The notes under the pieces: model-generated
Databases searched by the model: none
What the model was told of the DNA's origin: nothing
What the model saw: the letters and a program-made list of their open reading frames with translations, nothing else
Translations under genes and position numbers: made by a program
Part shown: in pieces, positions 1 to 7,067 of the stretch
How positions within the stretch are numbered: the stretch's first letter is position 1
How the letters are laid out: every line of letters begins with the position of its first letter
Source: Endomicrobium sp.
GTDB taxonomy: Bacteria; Elusimicrobiota; Endomicrobiia; Endomicrobiales; Endomicrobiaceae
Reading direction: 5' to 3'
Length of the DNA: 7,911 nucleotides
NCBI GenBank assembly: GCA_031290055.1
Contig: JAITOH010000007.1
Coordinates: 1 to 7,911 of the forward strand

Positions 1-23
1 AAATGATATAAGGATTTCAAAAA

Positions 24-767
24 ATGACCATTATACCAGCAATTTACATAAGACATGGAAATTCAGTTAAATTAAAACAAGGTAAGATTAGTACAGAAAC
101 AATTTATTCTACTGATCCAGTTTTTATTGCAAAGCTTTGGAGAGCAAAAGGTGCAAAGTGCATACATGTTGTTGATTTAGATGGTGCTTTTAGTGGGATA
201 AATATAAATAGAGAAATCATCAAGAACATATGCACTTCTGTTGATATACCAGTTGAAGTAGGTGGTGGTATAAGAGATATGGTAAAGATAAAAGAAGTAT
301 TTAGTCTTGGTGCGAGTTACGTAATCTTAGGTACAGTAGCAATTTATCAACCTGAGATTGTGAAAAAATCAATAGAAAAATATGGTTCTAAAAAAATTAT
401 AGTTGCTGTTGACGCAAAAGATGGAAAAGTTGCAGTAGACGCTTGGAAAGATGTGACTTTTGTTGGAGTTTTGGAACTTGTAAATAAACTTAAGGAAATG
501 GGTATCCAAAAAATTTTACATACGGATATATCCAGAGATGGAATGCTTGCTGGGCCTAATTTTGTAGAGGTTGAAAAATTACTTGAAAGTGGCTTGGATT
601 TAATAGTTTCTGGTGGCATTAAGACAATTGATGATCTAATAAAACTCAAGAAATATAAAAAAAATAAAGTCACCGCTGCCATTATAGGCAGTGCTTTGTA
701 TACTGATGGCTTTAAACTAGAAGAAGTAATAAAAACCTTGGAAGAGTTAGAATTAAATAATTATTAG
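24..767 (+). CDS. hisA: HisA, phosphoribosylformimino-5-aminoimidazole carboxamide ribotide isomerase (catalytic Asp8 replaced by Tyr)
   Basis: Cytoplasmic (beta/alpha)8-barrel enzyme of histidine synthesis. It carries out the Amadori rearrangement of ProFAR to PRFAR, the substrate of HisF/HisH. The 247-residue length is normal. Visible family signatures are PAI at 5-7, HVVDLDGA at 48-55, the phosphate-binding GGGIR at 80-84, the second catalytic Asp in [11 protein letters not shown] (D130), [14 protein letters not shown] at 166-179 and the C-terminal phosphate loop SGGIK and IIGSAL. The start is supported by AAGGA at 10-14, nine bases before the ATG. The oddity is residue 8: the family reads PAID, with Asp8 as a catalytic acid/base, but here it is PAIY (codon TAC). 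The rest of the barrel looks under selection. No hisF or hisIE follows; the next 1 kb is decayed. Family assignment is secure; catalytic competence is doubtful. Confidence 0.95.
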   Translation: MTIIPAIYIRHGNSVKLKQGKISTETIYSTDPVFIAKLWRAKGAKCIHVVDLDGAFSGININREIIKNICTSVDIPVEVGGGIRDMVKIKEVFSLGASYVILGTVAIYQPEIVKKSIEKYGSKKIIVAVDAKDGKVAVDAWKDVTFVGVLELVNKLKEMGIQKILHTDISRDGMLAGPNFVEVEKLLESGLDLIVSGGIKTIDDLIKLKKYKKNKVTAAIIGSALYTDGFKLEEVIKTLEELELNNY

Positions 768-816
768 GCATCAAACTCCCATTTAACTTAATATAATTAT
801 TATAAGCAAAATATAT

Positions 817-1005
817 TTGGTGTGGTATTAAAGTACCTTAAGATTTTTTTTGATTTTGCTGGTGCTCTTTAGAAATATGGGAACAGTACAAATAATGATT
901 AGATGATGTGAGTATAAATAAAAGTTTTTCTTAGTTGTTTAATTTTATGATGTTAAAGACCTTAGTTCTATTTTATAAAAGCATGACGGTAAAATGATAA
1001 TTGAA
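817..1005 (+). pseudogene. Remnant of an ABC-transporter ATPase gene (Walker A and later scraps)
   Basis: No open frame survives, but several pieces fit an ABC ATPase. At 821-840 the bases read TGTGGT, then ATTAA, then AGTACCTTA: a Walker A tail Cys-Gly-(Lys)-Ser-Thr-Leu with two extra bases where the Lys codon should be. In the STL frame, GTVQI at 880-894 stands where families have the G-T-V-x-I strand after Walker A. An Ala-Gly pair (GCTGGT, 858-863), as in the usual AGL, lies between them in another frame, implying compensating indels. Still in the STL frame, 967-987 reads S-I-L-stop-K-H-D, resembling the T-I-L-x-x-T-H-D of the H-loop. Walker A to H-loop is about 50 codons instead of about 150, so an internal deletion is inferred. 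This is a reading of degraded sequence and could partly be chance. Confidence 0.35.
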
Positions 1006-1103
1006 ATGGTGTGTGTCTGTGGGCTTTAGGTGTTATGTATGTAAGTTGTACTCTTGAATAATGGGTTGTGAGTAAATAAGAAGTTGGGATTCTGTGTAGT
1101 TAG

Positions 1104-1375
1104 GTAATATTATGGTTTGTTTTAGTTAGAGGTTTTTATTACTTTAAAAGAAACGTAAGTAAAAAATTATAGAATGTATGAAGAATACTGGTTTGTAGTA
1201 TAATAGTCAAGTGAAATAGTAAAAGTCTCTTTGTGGATGGGTTGTGTGCATCAAAGTTAGATCTTGATTATGAAAAAACCTTGTTTTTAATTCGGTTGTC
1301 ATCGGTACGTTACTTGTGATTGCACTTATGGTGTGGTTGCATGAGAAACTATTAAATAGATATCTTAAAAATTAA
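1104..1375 (+). pseudogene. Remnant of an ABC-transporter permease gene, NitT/TauT (SsuC/TauC) type
   Basis: The clearest piece is an open stretch of 33 codons at 1274-1375. It encodes a hydrophobic segment (VVIGTLLVIALMVW, from 1295) followed by a charged end, HEKLLNRYLKN, and a TAA: a typical membrane-protein C-terminus. In another frame, 1215-1286 reads LFVDGLCASKLDLDYEK. A frame switch between the two gives an order like the end of NitT/TauT permeases: a glycine-containing loop, A-x-x-x-L-D, then L-V-F, V-I-G, a last helix and a basic tail. Further upstream, VILWFVLVRG at 1104-1133 faintly resembles the ILWFG region of the same family, in yet another frame. Multiple frameshifts and stops mean no product. 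The family call is inference; the membrane-protein terminus is directly visible. Confidence 0.4.
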
Positions 1376-1553
1376 AAGTTATGTGCTTGTTGCTATGGGA
1401 GTTGTATTTTTTCTTGATTTATGGTAAGTCGAATTATTTTCATAGAGTGAGAAGATTTTTATTATGGTCATTATTCTAAATGATATAGCATTAAAAAAAG
1501 ATTATAGTGATGTGTGGTGGTTTTGCCTGCCTCATGTCGGTTTGTTTTATTGT
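1356..1553 (+). pseudogene. Possible remnant of a third gene, starting with a signal-peptide-like segment
   Basis: One + frame from 1356 runs with only two internal stops to a TAA just after 1553. It begins K-I-K-S-Y, then the hydrophobic run VLVAMGVVFFLDLW (from about 1383), a stop, a short piece, another stop, then SEKIFIMVIILNDIALKKD and an aromatic stretch ending at 1553. It overlaps the end of the permease remnant in another frame, as adjoining genes often do. A basic-hydrophobic start directly after a NitT/TauT permease would suit the substrate-binding protein of such a transporter, and KI-x-I-x-x-I-L-N-D-I is loosely like the first strand of those proteins. A small membrane protein is an equal alternative. 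I do not recognise it with confidence. Confidence 0.2.
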
Positions 1554-1559
1554 TAAGAT

Positions 1560-1590
1560 AGCTTATATTAAATCCTTTTTAATATAAGCT
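1560..1590. repeat. 13-bp perfect inverted repeat with 5-nt loop, possible terminator
   Basis: Bases 1560-1572 pair perfectly with 1578-1590 around the loop TCCTT. The stem contains GCTTATATTAAA and its exact complement. Neither strand has a clean run of T after the stem, so it is not a textbook intrinsic terminator. It lies exactly between the eroded genes and the leader of the kdsD block, which suits a leftover terminator of the lost transcription unit or a structured RNA boundary. Confidence 0.5.
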
Positions 1591-1641
1591 CAGTAGTAAT
1601 TTGTGATACACCTGGGGAGATTGTATCGAAATTATGAAAAG

Positions 1642-1672
1642 TTGAAAAAAAGTGAATGGTATAGAATATAAA
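1642..1672 (+). promoter_or_regulatory. Candidate promoter for the kdsD-accD-folC-lptD block
   Basis: TTGAAA (1642-1647) and TATAAA (1667-1672) each match the sigma-70 hexamers at five of six bases, but the 19-base spacer is longer than ideal. The position, after the hairpin at 1560-1590 and about 130 bases before kdsD, is sensible. In such AT-rich DNA, hexamers of this quality arise by chance, so this is tentative. Confidence 0.3.
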
Positions 1673-1804
1673 AACCACATATGTATAATTTAGGTTCATG
1701 GTCATATCTAAAGTTATAGATTTTTCACCTGGGCACCTAAAAATTTTCACCGAAATAGTATCAAGTATGAGATCAATGGAGGTTTGTTGAAAAATAGAGA
1801 ACAT

Positions 1805-2770
1805 ATGAAAATTTTAAAAATTGCAAAGGAAATCCTTGAAATAGAATCTCAGGCTATAATGAATCAAATAAAACATTTGGATTCAAATTTCTGTAAAGCT
1901 GTTTCTTTGGTTAAGGATTGTAAGGGGCATGTTGTTATTATGGGTTTAGGTAAATCTGGATTAATTGGCAGAAAAATTTCTGCAACTATGTCTTCTATCG
2001 GTATTCCATCTATTTTTTTGCACTCAGTTGATGGACTACATGGTGACATAGGTGCTCTTATGAAAAATGATATTGCAATTGCATTTTCATATTCTGGCGG
2101 AACAGCTGAAATAGAAAAAAATCTTTTAATTTTAAGAAAGATGAACATTAAAGTCATTGCTATGAGTGGTAGACCCAAAGCCCAAGTATGGCAAAATTGC
2201 GATTGCATCGTTGATTGTAGTATTGAAAAGGAAGCATGTCCATATGATCTTGCTCCGACTTCATCTACAAGTGCAATGCTTGCAATGGGGGATGCTTTGG
2301 CTATTACAGTTTCAATCTTGAAGGATTTTACGAAAGAAAATTTAGCTTTGTTTCACCCTTTAGGTGTGCTAGGTAAAAGACTTAGTATGAATGTAGGAGA
2401 TATTATAAAAAAGGGAGTCCCGAATCCTATTGTAAAACAAACATCAACAATTGAAGATGCCATTTTTGTTATGACAAGCACGAGACTTGGCGCGACAAGT
2501 GTTGTTGACGATGAAGGCATAATTGTAGGGTTTTTTACAGATGGTGATTTGCGTAGATATATTCAAAATAATAATTATAAAATTTTAAATGGTAGTATGG
2601 TATCTTTTATGACAAGAAATCCTAAAGTCATAACGCCAGATGTCCTTGCTGTAGAAGCAGCAAAGATTTTAAATAAGTACAATATAGATAATATTCCAGT
2701 TGTTGATATGCATAAAAAACCTTTGGGGGTTTTAGATCAAGGGGATTTGCTAGCTGAAGGAATTATTTAA
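1805..2770 (+). CDS. kdsD: KdsD/KpsF-type arabinose-5-phosphate isomerase
   Basis: Interconverts ribulose 5-phosphate and arabinose 5-phosphate in the cytoplasm, the first step toward Kdo of LPS. An N-terminal SIS domain (about 1-190) is followed by paired CBS domains (about 200-321). The four residues implicated in E. coli KdsD (K59, E111, E152, H193) are all present as K50 in GLGKSG, E102 in GGTAEI, E143 in KEACP and H184 in ALFHPLG. All are offset by exactly nine, so the SIS domain has no net indel. The SIS motif reads SYSGG where SNSGE is common. The start is uncertain. ATG 1805 gives 321 residues, beginning close to the conserved AKEILEIE, with only AGAGA before it. A strong GGAGG at 1778-1782 instead favours TTG 1787 (4 nt away; 327 residues) or TTG 1784. 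First gene of a probable operon; accD follows after 30 bases. A GutQ-like paralogue is possible, but the LPS context favours KdsD. Confidence 0.93.
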   Translation: MKILKIAKEILEIESQAIMNQIKHLDSNFCKAVSLVKDCKGHVVIMGLGKSGLIGRKISATMSSIGIPSIFLHSVDGLHGDIGALMKNDIAIAFSYSGGTAEIEKNLLILRKMNIKVIAMSGRPKAQVWQNCDCIVDCSIEKEACPYDLAPTSSTSAMLAMGDALAITVSILKDFTKENLALFHPLGVLGKRLSMNVGDIIKKGVPNPIVKQTSTIEDAIFVMTSTRLGATSVVDDEGIIVGFFTDGDLRRYIQNNNYKILNGSMVSFMTRNPKVITPDVLAVEAAKILNKYNIDNIPVVDMHKKPLGVLDQGDLLAEGII

Positions 2771-2800
2771 AGATAAATTTTTTGGAGGTTTTATATAGGA

Positions 2801-3619
2801 ATGGGAGTAAAAATGGAACCAGCATCTAAAAATAGCTTTAAAAAAAGAACGTTTTCTGAAAATGTTTGGACAAAGTGCCAGAAATGCGACCAAGTTTTTC
2901 TGCAAAAAGATTTTAAAGAAAATCTTATGGTGTGCCCTAAGTGTAGTTATTACACAAGGCTTAGTGCTAGAAGGAGACTTGAATTTACCGTAGATAAAGG
3001 AAGTTTTAAGGAGATGGATATAAATCGGCTTAAATCCGTTAATTTCTTAAATTTTTCTGGATATTCAGATAAAATTGGCGATTCTGTGAGTGATGCTGTT
3101 GTTACTGGAGTGGCAAAAATCAATGGGTATAATGTTGTAATCGCTGTTATGGACTTTGAGTTTATGGGTGGTAGTATGGGTTCTGTTGTTGGTGAAAAAA
3201 TAGTAAGAGCTATAGAAAGAGCTATAAAGAAAAAATATCATTTAATTATTGTTTCTTCTTCTGGAGGGGCGAGAATGCAAGAAGGTATAACATCTCTTAT
3301 GCAAATGGGAAAAACAAGTGCTGCTCTTGCAAAACTCGCAAATAAAGGACTTGCCTATATTTCTATTTTAGCAGATCCTACAACTGGAGGTGTTGCTGCG
3401 AGTTTTGCAATGCTTGGTGATATAAATATTGCAGAGCCCAAAGCTTTGATAGGTTTTGCTGGACCTAGAGTTATTGAACAAACAATAGGACAACAACTAC
3501 CAAATGGATTTCAGTTGTCTGAGTTTTTAGAGAGACATGGAATGGTTGACATTATCGTAGAAAGGAAAGATATGAAAACTATTTTGACTAAAGTATTAAA
3601 TTTCTTTTATAGCAAATGA
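2801..3619 (+). CDS. accD: Acetyl-CoA carboxylase carboxyltransferase subunit beta
   Basis: Beta subunit of the AccA/AccD carboxyltransferase. It moves the carboxyl group from biotin on AccB to acetyl-CoA, making malonyl-CoA for fatty-acid synthesis. The N-terminal zinc ribbon is intact (C26, C29, C45, C48), and the crotonase-fold core is very well conserved: FMGGSMGSVVGEKIVRA, SGGARMQEG near 154-162, PTTGG at 193-197, and IGFAGPRVIEQTI. The 272 residues are slightly short of the usual 280-300, from a trimmed N-terminus. ATG 2801 follows GGAGG (2784-2788) by 12 bases; ATG 2813 also has its own GGGAG (2803-2807) five bases ahead, so a start four codons later is equally defensible. The stop overlaps the folC start. 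accA is not in the window, so the partner must be elsewhere. Confidence 0.97.
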   Translation: MGVKMEPASKNSFKKRTFSENVWTKCQKCDQVFLQKDFKENLMVCPKCSYYTRLSARRRLEFTVDKGSFKEMDINRLKSVNFLNFSGYSDKIGDSVSDAVVTGVAKINGYNVVIAVMDFEFMGGSMGSVVGEKIVRAIERAIKKKYHLIIVSSSGGARMQEGITSLMQMGKTSAALAKLANKGLAYISILADPTTGGVAASFAMLGDINIAEPKALIGFAGPRVIEQTIGQQLPNGFQLSEFLERHGMVDIIVERKDMKTILTKVLNFFYSK

Positions 3620-4887
3620 TGATTTTAAAAAGCTTGAAAGAATATGAGAGCATGACTATTGGACTTTCAAGAATAAAGAAACTACTTGAAAGTTTAGGTA
3701 ATCCGCAAAAAAAATTGGAAACGGTTCATATAGCAGGTACTAACGGAAAGGGATCTTCCGCAACTTTTATATCTGAGGTTTTAAAGGCAGGCGGATATAA
3801 AACAGCTTTGTACACTTCTCCTCATTTAATTGAAGTAAATGAAAGAATTAAAATTAATGGAGAAAGTATATCTTCAGAAATTTTGGAATTCTTGTCAAAA
3901 AGACATTTAAAAAAAGCGCTAGAGTTTGGGCTCTCGTATTTTGAATATTTGACTGCTTTAGCTTTTATATATTTTTATGAACAAAAAGTTGATATTTCTA
4001 TAATTGAAACAGGACTTGGTGGAAGATTTGATGCAACAAATATTGTTGAAAAACCCTTAGTTTGTGTTATAGCATCAATTGCTTTGGAGCATCAGGAAAT
4101 ATTAGGTAGTACAATTGAAAAAATAGCTTTTGAAAAAGCAGGTATAATAAAGGGAAATACTCATGTTATTTGTGGAGAAATGCCCAGAAAAGCACTATCT
4201 GTGATAAAAGCTAAAACAAACCCGTATGTGTATGGGATTGATTTTAAATCTGTATACGATAAGGTTGATGTTGTAACATATAGCCAAAAATTTAATTATA
4301 TAGACAAAAAAATAAAATTTCATGGTGTTGAAATACCTCTTTTAGGCAAACATCAATCTAAAAATGCATCAGTTGCTATTTTTGTTGCTAGGATTTTAAA
4401 TAATTTAGGCTATTGCTTGGATGAGGCTCATATAAGAGCTGGGCTAAAAAGTGTTGTTTTCCAAGGCCGATTTGATATAAGAGAAGTTAATATAAGAAGT
4501 AAAAAAATAAAATTAATTATAGATGGTGCACATAATGTCCAAGGTATAAATGTATTTTTAAAAACATTTAAACAATTGGGGTTTGCTAGCAATAAAAAAA
4601 TTTTTGTTTTTGCAGTGATGAAAGAAAAAAAATATAACGTTATGATAAAAAAGATTGTTCCTTTTGCAAAAATGGTAATTTTGCCGTATGTAAGTAATAA
4701 CAGAGCTATTGTTCCTATGATTTTAAAACAAAAATTTTTAAAGTACATTGATCAAAATAAAATTTATATAGCAGATTCAGTAAAAAGTACTTTTAATATA
4801 ATAGACAATAACGAGACAGTGGTATTTCTTGGTTCTCTTTACCTTGTAGGTGAGGTTTTGAAATATATAAGTAACAAAAATGAATAG
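3616..4887 (+). CDS. folC: FolC, folylpolyglutamate synthase / dihydrofolate synthase
   Basis: Mur-ligase-family enzyme that adds glutamate to folates (and, if bifunctional, to dihydropteroate) using ATP. Length (423) is typical. In order: P-loop GTNGKGS at 41-47, TSPHL at 67-71, NERIKING at 75-82, FEYLTALAF near 109-117, ETGLGGRFDATN at 131-142, the metal-site region SIALEHQE with H159, EKAGIIK near 173-179, QGRFDIRE, and the C-terminal DGAHN at 303-307. The usual DGAHNP is DGAHNV, and the usual LDH is LEH; both are mild changes. ATG 3616 overlaps the accD stop by four bases (ATGA) and has no upstream Shine-Dalgarno, so translation is probably coupled to accD; the next codon is also ATG (3619). 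The accD-folC order occurs in many bacteria. Whether it has both activities cannot be read from sequence. Confidence 0.95.
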   Translation: MMILKSLKEYESMTIGLSRIKKLLESLGNPQKKLETVHIAGTNGKGSSATFISEVLKAGGYKTALYTSPHLIEVNERIKINGESISSEILEFLSKRHLKKALEFGLSYFEYLTALAFIYFYEQKVDISIIETGLGGRFDATNIVEKPLVCVIASIALEHQEILGSTIEKIAFEKAGIIKGNTHVICGEMPRKALSVIKAKTNPYVYGIDFKSVYDKVDVVTYSQKFNYIDKKIKFHGVEIPLLGKHQSKNASVAIFVARILNNLGYCLDEAHIRAGLKSVVFQGRFDIREVNIRSKKIKLIIDGAHNVQGINVFLKTFKQLGFASNKKIFVFAVMKEKKYNVMIKKIVPFAKMVILPYVSNNRAIVPMILKQKFLKYIDQNKIYIADSVKSTFNIIDNNETVVFLGSLYLVGEVLKYISNKNE

Positions 4888-4918
4888 AGTTTAAAGCAGT
4901 ATATAATAAACATGGACA

Positions 4919-6952
4919 ATGAAAAAACATTTGCTATTTTCCCGCTGCGTTTATGTTGTTTTATTTCTGATAATTTTATCAAAGTTAAGTCTCTTTGCTC
5001 ATGAGATTGACATAAGTGCAGATAATGTTGAATATAGTGAAGAATCTGGAAAACTTGTCGCAAGAGGCAATGTAGTTCTTACTTGGCAAGGGAAAAAAAT
5101 GCGTTCCGATTATATAAATTTTGTTATAGATAAAAACATTAATTTTGAAGAATCTGGAAATATAATTTATGCTGATAGTGATGTGTATAACAAAAATAAA
5201 AAAAATGATAGTTCAAAGGAAATTTCCTCCCGACACTTCCCTTTGTTTATGCGTATAAAATATATGAAAAAACATGACAATGAAAGCATGTTGTACATGC
5301 TCAGGGATGTAGTGCTTTCAAATTGTGATTTAGATATTCCTCATACATATTTTAGAGCTAAACGTGGAGAGCTTATATTAAATAAAAGGATAACACTCTT
5401 TTCCCCACTTTTTTATATTGGGAAAATTCCAGTATTTTATCTTCCCTTCATTACAAAGTCTCTTAAGGGATGGAAGTCTCCTTTTTCTATTAAAATTCAA
5501 CCCGGATGGACAGGAATAAGTGATAGTAGGCATGCAACTCTAAAAACGAAAATTTCATTTTCACTGAGTGAGTATTTAACGACTGGGTTAAGATACGATT
5601 ACTTAGGAACTGAAAGAAGTGATTACATAGTAAGTTTAGATTACATACATGAAGATGAAAAGAACCAGAGTGTAAAAAAAGGCAATGCCTACGCTTATAT
5701 TTTATATGATATAAATAACAAAAATAAAAAGTGGATTGCCATATCTGATTATTTTCAGAAAAGCAACAAAAAATGGGCTATGAGATCTAGAATAAGATTA
5801 ATGAATGACACCAAGTTTAATGAAAATTTCTATCGTGATAACTGGATGATGTTTAGGAATATAAAATCTTGGACAATGTCTAAAAATATAAAATCTTATA
5901 TTTCCTTTTCTAGGTACTGGGAAAACATAAATTTAGAGATGTGTGTACAGAAATCTAGTGGTATTTATGAAGTGTTATGTTATACGTTGCCACGTATTAG
6001 TCTTATGTCTTACTATAAAAATATTTTTTTAGGTATGACTCGTAGTTTTGCCTTAACTTACATAAACGATTATAGAGAAAAAGATAGTAGACATGGAGGA
6101 AATTCTCCATGGAATAATACGAAACAATTGGGGTTTTATTACGAGCTTATAAAGCCTTTTAGATTAGGTGGGAGACTTACGTTTAAACCATCTTTAAAAG
6201 TAACAGAAACTTTTAAAACAATAGAAAATTTGTCAAATGAAAATAGTTCTAACAAATTAAGTGGTACTTTTATTACAAGTTTTAAAAGTTCTTTAAATTT
6301 AAGATTTAGAGTTGCAACTTATATGGATTGGAACTTACATTATTTAATGGTAACCCAAAAAAAATTAGATCCTAAAATTAACCTAGTTACTTTTTCTAAC
6401 AATATGTATTTTGGTGATAAAATTCAAGTTAAAAATTGGGTTTCGTATAATTCCAAGACAAACAATGAAAGTTTTGAAAAATATAAAAATAGGTTCACTC
6501 CAGTTAATACTGAAATAATGTGGATTCCTGGACGTTATATTACTGCTTACATACAGCAATCGCAACTTTTGAATCCGATTAAATTTAAATCTTGTAAAGT
6601 TGATTTAATAATGAGACCTACTGAGAAGATTCATTTTAGTTTTGGTTCTTTTTATCAGAATTGTGATGATTTAAACATGTCTTACACCGATGACCATAAA
6701 ATAAAAAATATTTTAGGAGTTTGGTGGTGGATTACACCTAAATGGGAGCTTTACTATAACGTGAAAACTACATCATGTGTTAATTTATCTCACAGAAAGA
6801 TAGACGAATATGAATTTAAGCTCTTTAGAAATTTGCATTGTTATATTTTAGGAATAATATGGAAATTAAAAAATGGCGAAAGTGATATTTATTTTAAATT
6901 TGACATAAAAACAAATATGCCTATTAGTAAAACAAAAGAAATTAGTGATTGA
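4919..6952 (+). CDS. lptD: LptD (OstA/Imp), outer-membrane LPS assembly protein
   Basis: Outer-membrane beta-barrel that, with LptE, receives LPS from the periplasmic Lpt bridge and inserts it in the outer leaflet. Residues 1-27 are a signal peptide (KKH start, hydrophobic VYVVLFLIIL, cleavage likely after LFA). An OstA/LptA-like N-domain follows from about residue 28 (IDISADNVEYSEESGKLVARGNV), the jellyroll that continues the LptA bridge. The barrel begins around the family hallmark IPVFYLPFITKSLKGWKSPF and runs on in alternating aromatic/polar strands to the end. At 677 residues it is in the usual lower range. It starts 31 bases after folC. ATG 4919 is required by the signal peptide; ATG 4912 is out of frame and closes soon. 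Only GGA at 4914-4916 serves as ribosome site. TATAAT at 4902-4907 is a perfect -10 but has no -35 at the right distance. lptE and the other lpt genes are not here. Confidence 0.9.
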   Translation: MKKHLLFSRCVYVVLFLIILSKLSLFAHEIDISADNVEYSEESGKLVARGNVVLTWQGKKMRSDYINFVIDKNINFEESGNIIYADSDVYNKNKKNDSSKEISSRHFPLFMRIKYMKKHDNESMLYMLRDVVLSNCDLDIPHTYFRAKRGELILNKRITLFSPLFYIGKIPVFYLPFITKSLKGWKSPFSIKIQPGWTGISDSRHATLKTKISFSLSEYLTTGLRYDYLGTERSDYIVSLDYIHEDEKNQSVKKGNAYAYILYDINNKNKKWIAISDYFQKSNKKWAMRSRIRLMNDTKFNENFYRDNWMMFRNIKSWTMSKNIKSYISFSRYWENINLEMCVQKSSGIYEVLCYTLPRISLMSYYKNIFLGMTRSFALTYINDYREKDSRHGGNSPWNNTKQLGFYYELIKPFRLGGRLTFKPSLKVTETFKTIENLSNENSSNKLSGTFITSFKSSLNLRFRVATYMDWNLHYLMVTQKKLDPKINLVTFSNNMYFGDKIQVKNWVSYNSKTNNESFEKYKNRFTPVNTEIMWIPGRYITAYIQQSQLLNPIKFKSCKVDLIMRPTEKIHFSFGSFYQNCDDLNMSYTDDHKIKNILGVWWWITPKWELYYNVKTTSCVNLSHRKIDEYEFKLFRNLHCYILGIIWKLKNGESDIYFKFDIKTNMPISKTKEISD

Positions 6953-6978
6953 GAAGATTTTTACGTAGTACATAATAA

Positions 6979-7067
6979 GGAGAGATGGCCGAGGTGGTTT
7001 AAGGCATCAGTCTCGAAAACTGGTATATAGTTATACTGTATCGAGGGTTCGAATCCCTCTCTCTCCG
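6979..7067 (+). tRNA. tRNA-Ser, anticodon CGA
   Basis: Complete class II cloverleaf. The acceptor stem is GGAGAGA (6979-6985) with TCTCTCC (7060-7066) and discriminator G7067. The D arm has GCC/GGC, and the anticodon arm TCAGT/ACTGG holds the loop CTCGAAA, placing CGA at 7014-7016, which reads UCG. A long variable arm (TATAG paired with CTGTA, one G-T wobble) and the T arm GAGGG-TTCGAAT-CCCTC confirm tRNA-Ser. CCA is not encoded, so it must be added by CCA transferase. A short T run follows directly (from 7068). It lies 26 bases after lptD and may share its transcript. Confidence 0.95.

Noticed and set aside
347..682. Minus-strand frame opposite hisA, and similar ones opposite kdsD, folC and lptD
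   Set aside because: Each is antisense to a well-recognised protein, serine/phenylalanine-rich as expected for the complement of lysine/glutamate codons, and lacks family features.
768..1260. A degraded hisF after hisA
   Set aside because: I looked for the PCLD start and the GGGI and phosphate-loop motifs of HisF in all three + frames and found none; ABC-ATPase-like pieces fit better.
1356..1430. Lipoprotein signal peptidase (lspA) start suggested by VLVAMGVVFFLD
   Set aside because: Only a hydrophobic run followed by Asp matches; the D-Q-x-T-K continuation and later Asn/Asp motifs of LspA are not visible.
1568..1804. Minus-strand open frame of 78 codons over the kdsD leader
   Set aside because: It begins inside kdsD, has no ribosome site, shows no recognisable motif and ends inside the hairpin; chance opening in AT-rich DNA is more likely.
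6949..6976. Possible tRNA promoter TTGAGA - 16 bases - CATAAT across the lptD stop
   Set aside because: Transcription would start at about 6982-6984, inside the tRNA acceptor stem, so it cannot make a full tRNA; readthrough from lptD is simpler.
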